This document shows positions 26,016-38,506 of a stretch of 64,000 nucleotides of DNA, piece after piece. This DNA comes from Beta vulgaris subsp. vulgaris (Eukaryota; Streptophyta; Magnoliopsida; Caryophyllales; Amaranthaceae). Below the pieces are notes generated by a model. The model saw only the letters and a list, made by a program, of their open reading frames with translations. It was not told the origin of the DNA and did not search any database. The translations under genes were made by a program, and so were the position numbers. Position 1 is the first letter of the stretch. Every line of letters begins with the position of its first letter. The stretch lies in contig NC_079209.1 of NCBI RefSeq assembly GCF_026745355.1, positions 37,556,577 to 37,620,576 on the forward strand, in the 5' to 3' direction.

Positions 26016-29000
26016 CTAGAGGTTGAGGAACACAAACTCTTCAACTGCCGGAACTTGACCAATCTTTGTGAGGGCATCCTCTTCAGGTTGTTCGTCTACA
26101 CCTATTGCCATTATAGCCTTCTGCTTCTTGCTTGTTCTCCCAACGCTCATAAAATTCACATTCACATTATGGTCTGCAAGAATGTTCCCTACTTTTCCTA
26201 TCATGCCTGGTTGATCCACTTGCCTGCAAAGTATAATGTTCCCTTCGAGACTTACATCCACCCCGAATGACCCAACACGAGTTAAATGGGGAATTCCATC
26301 CTTCACTTTTCCTTCAATGGTTATATCTCCTTTTTCTGACATGGTACTCTCAAATTTGGATTCGACATTTGGGATTTGGACTTGGATAGAGTCAATTGGA
26401 TTCTCAGGGGATGAGTCCACAGAAACCCGTTCCTCAGTTATACGAAGACCCTTTTGCTTGGCAGTAAAGTCTGCGTTCACAAGGTTGATGTGCATGTCAG
26501 AGATTGGCTCAATGATACCTTTGGTGATCATTGCTCTGAGTAGTCTGGTATCAAGGTCATCTTGGCCTCTTGCTGATCTGTAAGATACTTTGATTGTCTG
26601 AATCCCACTTCCTCCTGCCACTAACTGTACTGCTAGTCTGCCTAGCTTCTCAGCTAAGTGGACATAAGGAGCTAGTTCGGATAAAACCTGCCAACCAATC
26701 GTTCTTAGACATATTTCATCTAAAGGTGATTTTTTTTAATCTCTTATTTCTCTTTCAACCAATATATGAATATTTTCTAAAGCACGTCATTTACCTCAGC
26801 AGAAACCATTGGTGCGTTCACTGCAGTTGCAGAGAGTTCCCCTCTCAGTGCTCCAGTAACAGCTTCTGCTATTTCAATAGCCACTCCTTCCTAAGTAATT
26901 TAAGGGAGTGAATCAGTAGAACATATTTTAGAGGGTGAATAAAGGTGTAGAAACTGAAAATATATTGACCAATACTTGTGACAGACTAACCTGAGCTTCT
27001 TTGGTGCTGGCTCCAAGATGAGGTGTGACGGTCACATTTTCATGCTGCACCAATTTACTCTCCTTTGCTGGGGGTTCCTCTGTGAACACATCCAGGGCTG
27101 CCTACTCCATACCAAAAGAACTGTAGTTAGTCAAAGCACAACAGATTGCAGATTATGTTACTCTGACTAGGTTATATGTAAAAGAATTCCATGATTTGGC
27201 CCAAAATGTTAAAAGTGTCCATACCCATGTTAAAGGGTCGAGCATTTGTGACACGGGTACTTGAAGTAAATTAACGTGTCCAAATAAGATAGATTGCAGA
27301 GCAGGAACAATGGATTTATTTAAAAATCTAGTTACTAGAAGTCCTATATTTAGAGCAGCACAGGATGATTTGTACCTGAGCAACTACACCATTATCAAGA
27401 GCTCTAACCAAAGCATCTTCATCAATGACGCCACCTCTAGCAACATTTACAATGCGCACACCTTTCTTCATCTTAGAAAATGTGGTGTCATTGAAGACCT
27501 TCTTAGTTGTCTGAGTGAGAGGCATATGAATAGAGATGAAGTCAGCTGTGGAGATGGCGTGGTCGAAGGAAACCAACTCAACACCAACTGCACGTGCTCT
27601 GTCTGCTGGAGCATAAGGATCATGGGCAATGACGTGCATGCCAAGCCCTTTTGCTCGTCTTGCAACTTCTGATCCCACTTTCCCAAATCCCATCACAGCC
27701 AAAGTCTTCCCCACCAAAGACACACCTACGTACTTGCTCCTTAGCCATTTCCCTGGAGAACCTCAAGTGTTAGATCATGCTCTTCACAGATTCATACTAA
27801 TTAAGTCTTGGTGTTAATTTAGCTCATTGACTAACAAATGTTGATTATTATCTGGAGAAACTCATAAATTATGATTGTTATTAGAAATGACTTACATAAA
27901 CACTGACATATTTTACACTCTTTTCAAAATTTCCCCTATAGTTTATTTCTAAAATTCTGTGTTATAACAATTAAGAATATGTTATAGCTCTATTATCTGT
28001 TGTATTTTTCTTTAAGAGATAGCTTTAAGAAATGGAAAAGTATAGTTTGAGCTTGGTGATGTAATTGAGGAAACAAACAATATTGGGTCCGGTGATGGGA
28101 TCGAATAACTAGATGCATAATACAATAATCACAAAGTGACAAGATCTAGTTTGAGCGTGTCTCAAAACAAAGATCTAACCACCAAATATAGACATCAAAG
28201 TCTTCAGTACTGCATTTATTCAACGAATTTAACGTCTACCAGAAGTGAGTGGACCACTAAGGTCAGGTGTGAGGTTTTGAGCTCATAGGTAACTCTCAAG
28301 CTTCATATGGACCCATTATTGTGACTTTTGAGCTTCCGTTTCAAGCTTTGTCAACTTTATGTCGATAGATCATAGATGCACATAGTGTATATATTAGTGA
28401 CATACTTCTATTTTTTATTTTATTTTTTGATTTTCAACGAATTGAAGGGTGTTTTGAATACTTTAACCAGAAAAATTAGGGGAAATTTGTGAAGTTTAGA
28501 AAAATACCACTAAGATTTGCAAGTAACTGCATAAATCCAATATAAATTACATAGTTTACAAATAGTTACTTTTTCAAGGTAGTCAAATAGAGAGAAATTA
28601 AGGGTAGATTTGTACCTTGTGACAAGTGTATAAGTAACATTACTTGTTAGTTGTTACACATTCACCTTTATCTTTTTCGAATTCATTCATCTCGTATATG
28701 GTATTTAATTTACAACTTTGAACATTTATTTCTTTTAATTACATATTAGTAGATAAATTGATATTATGAAGATATACACTTTTTTATCTATTAACGACTT
28801 TGACAAGCAATTTCAATAGTAAAAACTTAGAACTATAAAAGTAGTAAAAACTTAGAACTATAGAAGTATAAAAAAAAAAAACTCGTATGAATCCGGTGCA
28901 CACTGATGTTATATAGGTAGTAATGATTATAACTTTTACTATTTTGTCTTTCTCTCTTTTAAATTTCCTTACTTTTTCAGTTTCTCTCATAGCTGCTTCA

Positions 29001-32000
29001 TTTTCTCCCTATTCAAGTTTTTAATCTATTTTTCATTTTTTGTGATATAGTGGATTGTACAATTGAACCCGTTATAGAACATTAGGATTATATTGTCAGT
29101 TTTGATATAGTCTGTTTATGTGTGGTATAGTGTGTTTCTCTCTAAATAGTTTTTTATTTGTGATAATGTTTATTTGTGCTATAGTGTGTTTGTGATATGG
29201 TGTATTTTTTTTTTTTCTGATATAGTGTATCTGTGTGTGATATAGTGTGTTTTTGTGTATTATATTTGATTGTATAATTGAACCTGTTATAGAAGATTAT
29301 TATAATATTGTCAGTTTCGATATAGTGTGTTTGTATGTGGTGTAGTGTTTTTCTCTGTGCTATAGTGTTTTTTTTTTTTGCAAGAGTTATAGTATTTATT
29401 TGTGTTATAATGTATTTGTTTATGATATAGTGTATTTCTATCTTATATATTGTATTTGTTTGTGATATAGTGAGTTTTTGTGTATCATAGTAGTGTGTGT
29501 TCCGATTCACGTGCTTGAGTTTGGTGCACACTAATTTTATTGTGAATCAGGTCCACACAAATCGGATCGTAAAAATAATGAGAGTAACAATAAGATAAAA
29601 GTGTTTTTTCTACCAATTCCATCTTCACCTTTCTCGTTTCGGAGTTGTAAAATTTATCATCATTATTATTACATTAGGTAATACTAATTTCAATATACAG
29701 TTTTTATGGATTTGGTATTTTGGTCCGTACAAGATTTAGATTTTTGTTTTTATTCTTTGATATCTATATTAATATATTAAAAAACATCGACCACGTGATC
29801 TCAAGTTAATATACTAAAATTTTAACTAATAAGTTATACAACATTATATGATATTTTTACCATGAAAATGCCAAAAACTCAAGACTTCGTCTGGAACTAA
29901 AGCCTAATTTTTTCTTAAAATTTGTATCTATAGTCCAAAGTGTCAAACAAAATTAAAACGAAGAGATCGGGAATTCTTATCATTTAGTCGCCTTAGATTT
30001 AGCTTTGGGAGTGTAAATATAAAAATTAATAGATTTATTAGAAATGATTTTTAAATGCAAAACAAGAAAATTGAAGTAGCAGAGTTGTAACTCGTGATCA
30101 TGCTAACTGAAGTAAATGCTAAGCATGTTATGCAGTTTAAAAAATGTGCACAGATCTCTGTCATTGTCTCTCTCTAAATAATCAGGATGACCTTTTTTTT
30201 AAGTTCACTTTAGACTTTAGTCAAGTTCCTTTTTCTTCCCGTCAAAAAAAAAAAAGTTCCTTTTTCTTTTCTATAAAAACTTTAGTTGTCAAGTTGGGTT
30301 GTGCGTGTTAGAATTGAGGCCGTTTCACTTTAAAAGGCAAAAATTAAAAATACACATGATAAAATTGTACAAACGTCTTTTACTTAAACTGAAAATTTTC
30401 TACTCAATGAGTATAAGCAAATTCCAACCATCACCCTTCCACTACACCTTGCAAATGGTCCAAATATTTTTTTCCCAACATTTTTGGTATATACTAAATG
30501 AAAGTGTGGTTGTGGAGTTTCCTCCCTTACTTTTTGTTTGTTATGGAACATGTTAGTACAATAATGTTAGGAGAATTTAGTAGGACTCTCTTTTGAGTTT
30601 TGGCATAACAAGGAAAACAAACAGAATATGCTACTATTTCACTAAAAAAATTGATGTTTTTTATTTAACATTTCTCTATTATGCTAGGAAAGATAAAAGA
30701 GTTTTGGTTGTTTGCTTTCGTTTTCTATTTTTTAAGAATTGGTGTCTTATATGTTATACATGATGACATGAAAGAGAAGGACTATCCTAGTTCGTAATTG
30801 CATAACAAAATATTTTATATTTTTTTATCGATATTTTATACTCTTTCCGTTTCATTTTATAGTTTTCATATTGTATTCTGGGTGTCCTAAAATGTTAATG
30901 TTGTTCTCATTTTTCCTTGTTTCATTTTTTGACATCACTTTTTACTTTTTTTCTCCACCTTTACACATAGATTTTTGATACCCTCGTCTAATGTTACTTT
31001 ACCTTCATTAATTGAGTATAAAAAAAAAAAGACATTACTGCATGAAATTTCTAGGAATCCAATTCGACAATTGTCTATCTAGAATCTCAAGTGGATGGAC
31101 TAGTGAGCACTCAGCAGTGGATGTATTATTTATCGAACTTCACTTGCTTTCATTCTTCGATTGATCCCATGAACTTTTCCACAAGTCTCCCAAAAAATCA
31201 GTGCCTTGACCTTAATTAATAATTTACTAAGTATTGTATCTAATTGACTAATGTCACCCCGTAACATTTCTTAGGTCTGTATGCGGAAACAAATTCGAAG
31301 GTCGATTTTATTTATTTCAATTTTCAAGAAAGCACCTTTTTTTTATTGGTTCTTTTAAATAAGTACCTTATCTTTCACCATGGATTAAAGTTTCGCTGTT
31401 AAAATTATATTTTAGAATTTATCTGTATATTTTTATATATCAACTTTTTATACTATACGGTGTACTAATATTATTGTATATTGACATATGTATATTAACC
31501 TGTTGCATACTTGCATTCATTTTAGGTTTGGTAGAGTACAATTTATTTATATTTATTTTTCAGTTGGTTTTATAAGAGTATATACTTTAGTCTCCGGAAA
31601 ATACACTCTCCTATATACTATGAAAAACTTGAACGAATCAACCATCCATTTTTTCTAAAAAAATGTTCATTTTATAAATAAAAATATGTAATTTTCAACC
31701 TTTAAACTAAAATAATATTACTACCAAGCTACCACTAATTAGAATAAATACTACTAATAAATTATTCTTTCTTTTTTGTGATAGTTACTTTTCTATTTTG
31801 TCGTTGATCTACCAAACTTTAATCGTCATTAAGTCCTTTTGGCGAATTAATCTTAGGAATCCATTTTCTCATTTTTTAAGTGATTTTAAGTATTCAATTT
31901 GAATCAAAAATTTATATTCTATTCTTGTGTGTTATTAGTATCATATCACTATCATCCACTAATTTTTAATTAAAATTTAAAAGATATTATGATCAATCCA

Positions 32001-32807
32001 TTAGAATAAGTGACACATAAATGGTACCCAAAATGTGTAACAAAAAGATTTGAATTCATTTCATCTACCTAATAGCTGCACTTTTTTTTTTAAGATCTAA
32101 TTAACAACCCAATACCTGGGTGGACACATTACCAAACGACAAAACCAAAAAAGGGAAGAAATCACCAAAAAAAGAAAAAGATATGATATGTTACCAGCTT
32201 TCATGGAAGCATCAGCCTGTGCAACATTTCTAGCCATAGACGTAAGCAACGCAATCCCATGCTCAGCAGCAGCAATAGTATTAGCCGTTGGTGCATTCAC
32301 AACAAGGCTACCAAACTCCGTAGCCGCTTGCAGATCCACGTTATCAATTCCAACACCAGCACGCCCAACCACTTTCAGCTGTCCTTTCGCAGCCTCAAAC
32401 ACCGCGCGGTTAACCTTAGTCCCGCTCCTTACGATCAGCGCGTCAAACTGCACAATCTTCTCGCAAAGCTCGTCGGGTGAGAGATCATAGAGACATTCTA
32501 CATCTGCAAACTGCCTTAATACCGCAAGTCCTGCTTCTCCGAGTTTTTCGGAGACCAAGATTGAGGGGCGGGTTCGAAGCGAACTAGCCCCATTGTTGAC
32601 TTCCTTGGGGGCATACGTCTCCCTGGTTGTCAATACGGGGGATGATAAGGCATTGTTTGTTATGGCAAGGTTTTTTTTGGGTAGAGGACGAGGTGATTTG
32701 GTTTTGAGGAAAAAGAGGTTATTGGGGGATGTGATTTTTGGGTTTTTTTGGGATTTGTTAAGAGATGTGATGATTGATGAAGATTTTGCAGATGTAGCAG
32801 ATGCCAT
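26016..32807 (-). CDS. PGDH: D-3-phosphoglycerate dehydrogenase, plastid
   Basis: Five exons on the minus strand: 32,807-32,195; 27,752-27,376; 27,101-26,991; 26,890-26,795; 26,687-26,016. All have GT-AG borders and sum to 1,869 bp (622 residues plus stop), the usual plant PGDH size. The enzyme oxidises 3-phosphoglycerate with NAD+, the first step of the phosphorylated serine pathway in plastids. Residues 1 to about 60 are Ser/Lys-rich and fit a transit peptide. [12 protein letters not shown] precedes the nucleotide-binding GFGKVG (about 226-231). The catalytic Arg block is [10 protein letters not shown] and the catalytic His is in VTPHLGAS. An intervening domain and a C-terminal ACT domain follow ([11 protein letters not shown], ending [12 protein letters not shown]). 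No key residue is missing. The long first intron is the main oddity. Confidence 0.95.
29040..29500. repeat. Degenerate GATATAGTGT tandem array in PGDH intron 1
   Basis: Many spaced copies of GATATAGTGT(G/A)TTT with variable 10-30 bp separators. A longer unit around TTGAACC.GTTATAGA occurs twice (29,059; 29,278). Confidence 0.7.
30837..31030. mobile_element. Possible decayed Stowaway-type MITE end
   Basis: TACTCTTTCCGTTTCATTT at 30,838 resembles the CTCCCTCCGTTTC start of plant Stowaway MITEs, but no matching inverted end was found. A similar fragment, TACTCCCTTTGTCTCATTAC, occurs at 47,408. Confidence 0.3.
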
Positions 32808-34467
32808 TTTTTTTGGTGTTTTTTTTTTTTTTAAGAATCTTTTTGGGGGTTGGTTGGTATGTTTGTGTGATGTATGTTTGACTAGAGAAGTGGTGGTGGG
32901 AGGAGAAATATAATGGAGCGAAGGAGGAGACTCGTCTATGAAGAGTTTTTTTTTTTTTTTTTTGAGGGGCTATGAAGAGTTTAATGGTGAGCTTTCTTAA
33001 TTCACCAACTTTTGGGAAATCTAATTTGGGGATATTTTTAAGGGGGTGGTGGGGTCCACAGGGATGATGATTAAAGAATGGTGGTGGGTTAAAACCTCCA
33101 TGAAGTGGGAATCTTCAAACTTTTAATAAAGGAAAATGTTTGAATATACTTAGGATTGTTGATTTTGTTAGATATATTAAAATAAATATTAATATGTATG
33201 AGGAGAGAAATAACATAAAAATAACGTTTAACCAATAAAAATTCAATAATAAGAGGGTTGGCAATTTTTAGGGCCACTTAATCACTCTCCTGATGAGCAA
33301 TTGTATGATCTTTAATTAATATTTGATTCGTTTTTAAATGGAAGGAACATTGAGTTTTGCACATATATAGTTATTAAAGATAAGTTAAGTTCAACCACCA
33401 AGCAAAGTTTGGCCTAGTGATAAAGGTTTGGTTTCATGATTTCAAGGTCATGGGATCAAATCCCAATTGGGGCTCTTTGGGGTGAGGTGGGGTTTTCATT
33501 AGCATCCCCCTCCCTCCAAGGAGTCTGACCTGCAAAACTAGCTGGTTATACATGTGCGAAATAAGTTCAACAAAATAAGTTCAATTCAACAAAAATATGT
33601 TAAATTAAGCAAAGATAAGTTAAGTTAGGCAAAACTAAACTAAGAGAAAAGAGCCTAATACATTACTTTGACTATTAATTTCAGTAATTATTGATTGGTA
33701 AAATTTATAATTGATATTTTGAAATAACATATGAGACTAATCCAAGAATATTGTATATGATAGCATTTGTATTATACACTAGATTATAAATGCAGACAAA
33801 GTTAGAAACTGCATACTACAATTTTTCAATGTTGCATGTATTTAGTCTATGGTGAACTTAACATCCCTCTTAGGCGACATGTTTGGAATCTCATCTGGAT
33901 ACACATCTTGAAAATCATTCACAATATTTTAATAGGCAACCGTGCTTTTCAATAAGCATGTATGGAGAGCATGAACTTACTTTTGGAAGGGGTCATAGTA
34001 TGTTTCCTTATCATGTGCTCAAAGCTTAGGGCCTACATAAAAACATAGCATAAAACATTATGCCACCTGCAATACCATTATTGCAAGACGACAGTCTCAG
34101 CCCTACAATCTCTTAGTGGGAGAGAAAAATGGAACTCCCTTGTTTTTTTTTTCATTATTATTTTAAAGAAATTTGTGGCTTTTTTTCCTTTTGATTTTGA
34201 AACGAGCAAATAACTTTATTAAACTAAATCAAGTTCCAGTAATCAAACTTCGGAGGAAAGACAAAGCATAAACAATTCTCGAATCCAAATTAGCATCCCA
34301 TCTAGCTACAAGAGTAAGTTTCTTTAAGTTTTAGAAAATAAACCGTATATATAATATCTCCATGAAGATAACACAACATCGTTGCATTCCAGACAAGAAG
34401 TCAAAATTACGATCATTTATCCTCCATTTTTCCCTCTTTTTCTGTATATATTTTATCCAAAATATGA
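32808..34467. other. PGDH 5' flank and intergenic region
   Basis: Holds the PGDH leader and promoter on the minus strand (T-rich and A-rich runs at 32,811-32,833 and 32,946-32,963) and, further out, AT-rich DNA with a SINE at 33,402-33,560. No other gene is recognised. Confidence 0.5.
33402..33560 (+). mobile_element. tRNA-derived SINE
   Basis: Contains a pol III A box TTGGCCTAGTGATAAAGG (33,409-33,426) and a B box GGGATCAAATCCC (33,452-33,464) about 26 bp apart, followed by a GGGGTGAGGTGGGG body. This order is typical of plant tRNA-derived SINEs. It is not a functional tRNA because no cloverleaf closes around the boxes. Exact ends and target duplication are uncertain. Confidence 0.7.
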
Positions 34468-36402
34468 TGCATGAATAGTGACGGATCCAGGATTTGGCTC
34501 GCGTGGGTTCATAATTGTTCAATATCAAACTCAAGTTTATTTGATTAAAAATTTCATTTATTAGTCTAAATTTTAAATTATGACCAATCTATATCATATA
34601 AGTGAAGAGGAGAGAAACACAAAAAAAAAAAATCCAAATAACTAACTACTTTATTAAAATCTAATTTAAAAATGAAGTATAGAAACACAAAGACAATAGA
34701 TAATTACGTGAAAGTCAATAACTTCTAAAATCCACATCATCAACTAATTATTTTTAAAAGAAATCTCTAATTTAATGACACAACTCCATTGATTAACAAG
34801 TAGTAGAACAGATGCGAAATCTTGATGCTAGGATGGATGAATTGGAGAGTAGAGAGGAGGTTTATTGGCAGCAAAGAAGTAGGCAAGTGTGGTTGGAGAG
34901 CGGAGACAAAAACACAAATTTTTTCCACCATAAGGCAAATCAGAAAGAGGCTAGAAACTTCACTAGCAAACTAAAAGATGAAGCAGGGAACTGGATTGAT
35001 GATGAAGCGCAGATAGCGGAGCAGTTTGTCCAATATTTTGATACGCTTTTCTACTCGGGCAATAACTGTGACATGGAACCTGTAACTAAGCTGGTGAATA
35101 CGGCCCTGACAACTGAGATGATATCCATGTTAGCTGCTCCATGTCGACGAGAAGAGGTGAAGTGTGCATTATTTCAGATGCATCCTAATAAAGCTCCGGG
35201 CCCGGATGGCATGAACGCGCTCTTTTATCAACATTTCTGGGAGACGATTGGTGAGTATATTACAAACAAAGTGCTGAATTTTTTGAATAATGTTGGCGAT
35301 ATTAACCACACTCACATTGTTTTGACCCTGAAAAAACATTGTGAGTCTCTAGGTGATTTTAGGCCAATTAGCTTATGTAATGTTCTTTATAAAATTGTGT
35401 CGAAAGTCTTGGCCAAGAGATTAAAAAGTGTGCTCCCGTCTGTAATTCATGATAGCCAAAGTGGCTTTGTTCCTGGAAGATTAATAACAAATAATGTGCT
35501 GGTTGCCTACGAATGTTTCCATTATCCGAGAAAAAAGAAGAAAGGGAAAAAAGGTTACTTGGGGCTTAAATTAGATATGAGCAGAGCATATGACCGAGTT
35601 GAGTGGTGCTTTCTGGAAAAAATGATGCAGCGGTTGGGGTTTCCTGATTCATATACGAGTTTAGTGTTGAAGTGTGTATCTTCGGCTACGTTTTCAGTAC
35701 TGTTGAATGGCCAGCCGACTAGGTGCTTTAAACCCCATAAAGGATTACGCCAAGGAAATATTTTGTCTCCGTTTTTGTTTGCCTTGTGTCCGGAGGCCCT
35801 ATCTACTCTAATCAGACAAGCGGAGGTAGATAAGCGAATTCATGGGGTTAAAGTAGGAAGGAGGGTGAGTCCTATTTCACATCTTTTTTCCGCTAATGAT
35901 AGTCTGCTGTTTATTAGAGCTACAGAGGAGGAAGTTGAAAATGCGTTAGAAGTCCTTTCGATATATGAAGCTGCCTCTGGACAGAAACTGAATATGGAGA
36001 AATCTGAAATGTCCCATAGTCGAAATATAGAATAGGAGAATATCAAACTAATACGCTTCAGATGAAGTTAACTTTTAAGGCTGTTGATGGACATGATAAA
36101 TATTTAGGCTTACCTACATAGAAAGGGAGTTCTAAAAAGAGAGTTTTTTAGATTATTCAGGATTGGGTTTGGAAAAAGCTAAAAGGTTGGAAGGGCCAGT
36201 TACTCTCAGAAGCGGGTCGAGAAGTGTTGATTAAGTCGGTAGCGCATGCTATTCCTACTTATGCTATGCAATACTTTCAGATCCCTAAGAGCATCCTAGC
36301 GGAAATTGAAAAGATGTATAGAAGTTTCTTCTGGGGTTAAAAGGGTGACGAGAAAAAGATGGCTTGGGTGGCGTGGGAGAAAATTTTCTTATCTAATAAA
36401 GA

Positions 36403-36423
36403 GGGGGGGGGGGGGGGGGGGGG
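36403..36423 (+). repeat. Poly-G run of 21 bases
   Basis: An uninterrupted G homopolymer inside the dead LINE. It could be real or a sequencing or assembly artefact. Confidence 0.9.
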
Positions 36424-37794
36424 TCTCGGAACGAGAAATTTTGATATTTTTAACAGGGCTCTTCTTGCTAAGCAAGCATGGAGAGTGCCCACAATGCCCG
36501 ACTCTCTAATGGCGTGAGTGTTCAAAAGGAAGATACTTCCCTACTAGCGAGTTCTTTGACGCAAAGGCTAGCCCAAACGCGAGTTTTACTTGGAAGTCAA
36601 TCCTGTCGGTGAGGGATGTGATTAAAAAAGGGGTGTGTCGTGTCATTCTAGATGGGGCAGCAACAAACATTTGGAAGGATCCCTGGGTGCCTTGCCTGCC
36701 GAATTTCCGCATTTTTAGGAGTGAAGCGTCCCTTCCCGTCACTGGACCGCTATTGGTGAAGGAGTTAGTGAATGAAGGTCGGTGTGACACTGAGATGTTA
36801 GAGTCTTTGTTCTCGTCGTGGGAAGTACATGCCATTAAAAAAATCCATGTGCCGAGACACGAAATTGGAGACTCATGGATGTGGAAGCCAAATAAGAATG
36901 GCATGTTTTTGGTGAAGAGTGCATATTTTATTAAGCTAGATGCAGACAGAAACTCAATACCCTCGTCTTCTGGGCCTATGCGAAAACAAGTGTGGCAAAA
37001 GCTATGGAAGGCAAACATCCCACCAAAGATTAAAATGTTCGGGTGGAAAGCGATGCATAACAGGCTCCCTGGAGATGCGTGCGTTGGAGGGGGAGGAGCT
37101 CTGCCATAAATGTGGGGGGGGGGTGTGTGTTGAGACTACGGAGCACATGATCCTCCATTGTGAAGATGCTAAGCATGCATGGTATCTATCTCCCCTGCGC
37201 ATTGATACTAGCCTTCTTGGGGTTGGGAGATTTAGGGAGTGGGTTGAAGACTTGGCTAGGGGAGGTCTTGAAGATGAATGGTGGGCTCTCTTTTAGTGCC
37301 TTTGCTGGCAGATATGGTTAGCTCGAAATGCTTAGGTGTTAGATCATAAAAGAGTGTTTTTAGGGAGGTGGTCGAGAAAGCTTTGCGTGGAAGGTGCGAA
37401 TACTCTAAAGCGAATGACACTAAGGATGTTCTCTCAAAGTTGTGTGTCGCCTAGTCGTTGGTGTGCTCTGCCAAGTTCATTCTACAAGCTTAATATAGAC
37501 GCAATCTTGTTCAAGAACAATCAAATAGGGTTGGGAAGGGTGGTACGTGACCAGGAGGGAGATGTGATGCTGGCTACGTGTGTGATGGTGGATGGGATCG
37601 AAGATGTGGACGTAGCAGAAGCTCTTAGTGCAAGGCATGGTATCCAAACAACAGTGGATGCGGGTTTGCGACAGCTCATAGTGGAAGTGGATTGCCTTAA
37701 ACTTTTTAATTATCTTAGAGTTGGACGAAGGGAATCTTCTCCGTTTGGATTCATTGTTCAAGATATCTTATGTGTTGTTGGCCTTTGTTCGAAT

Positions 37795-38112
37795 TAGAGG
37801 TGATCATGGGCCGGGCTGGGTTCGGGCCGGGCCGCGGCCAAAAAAATTTGCCCATTGACCGAGCCAGGTCTGAATTCGGGCCAAATTTTTGTGTCCAAAG
37901 CCCGCTAATTCGGGCTTAAATTAGCGGGCTTTTGCGGGCCAAAACGGGCCGGGCCAAAAAATAGACTAAAAAGTTATTTTTGGCTTGTCCAAAGCCCGCC
38001 CAAAGCAAAAAAAAAATGACCGGGCCGGGCCGGGCCCGGCCCGCGGGCCGAAAAATTCTGCCCAAAACCCGGCCAAAAAATGGGCCGGGCCGGGCCAAAA
38101 TGATCACCTCTA
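37795..38112. mobile_element. hAT-type MITE, 318 bp, GGGCC-rich
   Basis: Inverted ends TAGAGGTGATCAT (37,795) and complement (38,112), flanked by 8-bp GTTCGAAT / GTTCGGAT (37,787-37,794; 38,113-38,120; one mismatch). The core is dense in CGGGCC / GGCCCG. It interrupts the RNase H of the LINE. The ends resemble those of the MITE at 1,832-2,378. Confidence 0.9.
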
Positions 38113-38506
38113 GTTCGGATGTTAGATTTGCTCATGTTAGGAGAAGTGGCAATATAGTTGCTCATAATCTTGCTAAGTTAAGCCTATCTATAGTAGATCT
38201 TAGAGTGTGGATGGAAGAAGTGCCACCTGAAATTGTAAGCTCTGTCATTTCTGACATCTCTGAATGAGTGAATAAAGTTATGGTTTTCCCGTCAAAAAAA
38301 AAAACAATTAGTTTTAAATAAATAAATAAAATACAAAACACATTATATCAATTATCGTTTCTTCTCTTCTCCCTTACATAATCTTTTTCTCTTGTGTCTT
38401 CCAATAACTGTTACCTACTATATTTTTAGTAGAATTTTATATGATTTCGCACGCACAGCATGCATGTAAGGCAAATAACTACTAAGTTAACCTATTATTA
38501 TATTTT

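Larger units (their letters stand above)
27753..32194 (-). other. PGDH intron 1, 4,442 bp
   Basis: Begins GTAACATATC and ends TTCTCCAG on the minus strand. It has no coding content. It contains a degenerate GATATAGTGTGTTTGTG array (about 29,040-29,500), a direct repeat of AAAAACTTAGAACTATA (28,820; 28,845), and a decayed Stowaway-like end near 30,837. Confidence 0.85.
34806..38304 (+). pseudogene. LINE (L1-type) ORF2 remnant: RT, zf-RVT and RNase H
   Basis: A 407-residue open frame (34,812-36,035) carries LINE RT blocks: WLESGDKNTNFFH, NKAPGPDGMNALFY, LGDFRPISLCNVLYKI, SGFVPGRLI, KLDMSRAYDRVEW and KGLRQGNILSPFLF. The catalytic box reads SANDS (35,889-35,903) where F-A-D-D-S is expected, so the first aspartate codon is AAT. 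After stops and a G-run, 36,609-37,296 gives the zf-RVT region (WKANIPPKIKMFGWK and a Cys/His LCHKCGG part). 37,480-37,794 gives a plant-type RNase H (YKLNIDAILF), which resumes after a hAT MITE at 38,113. No endonuclease is present, so the copy is 5'-truncated. It ends in an A-tract at 38,294-38,304. Confidence 0.9.
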
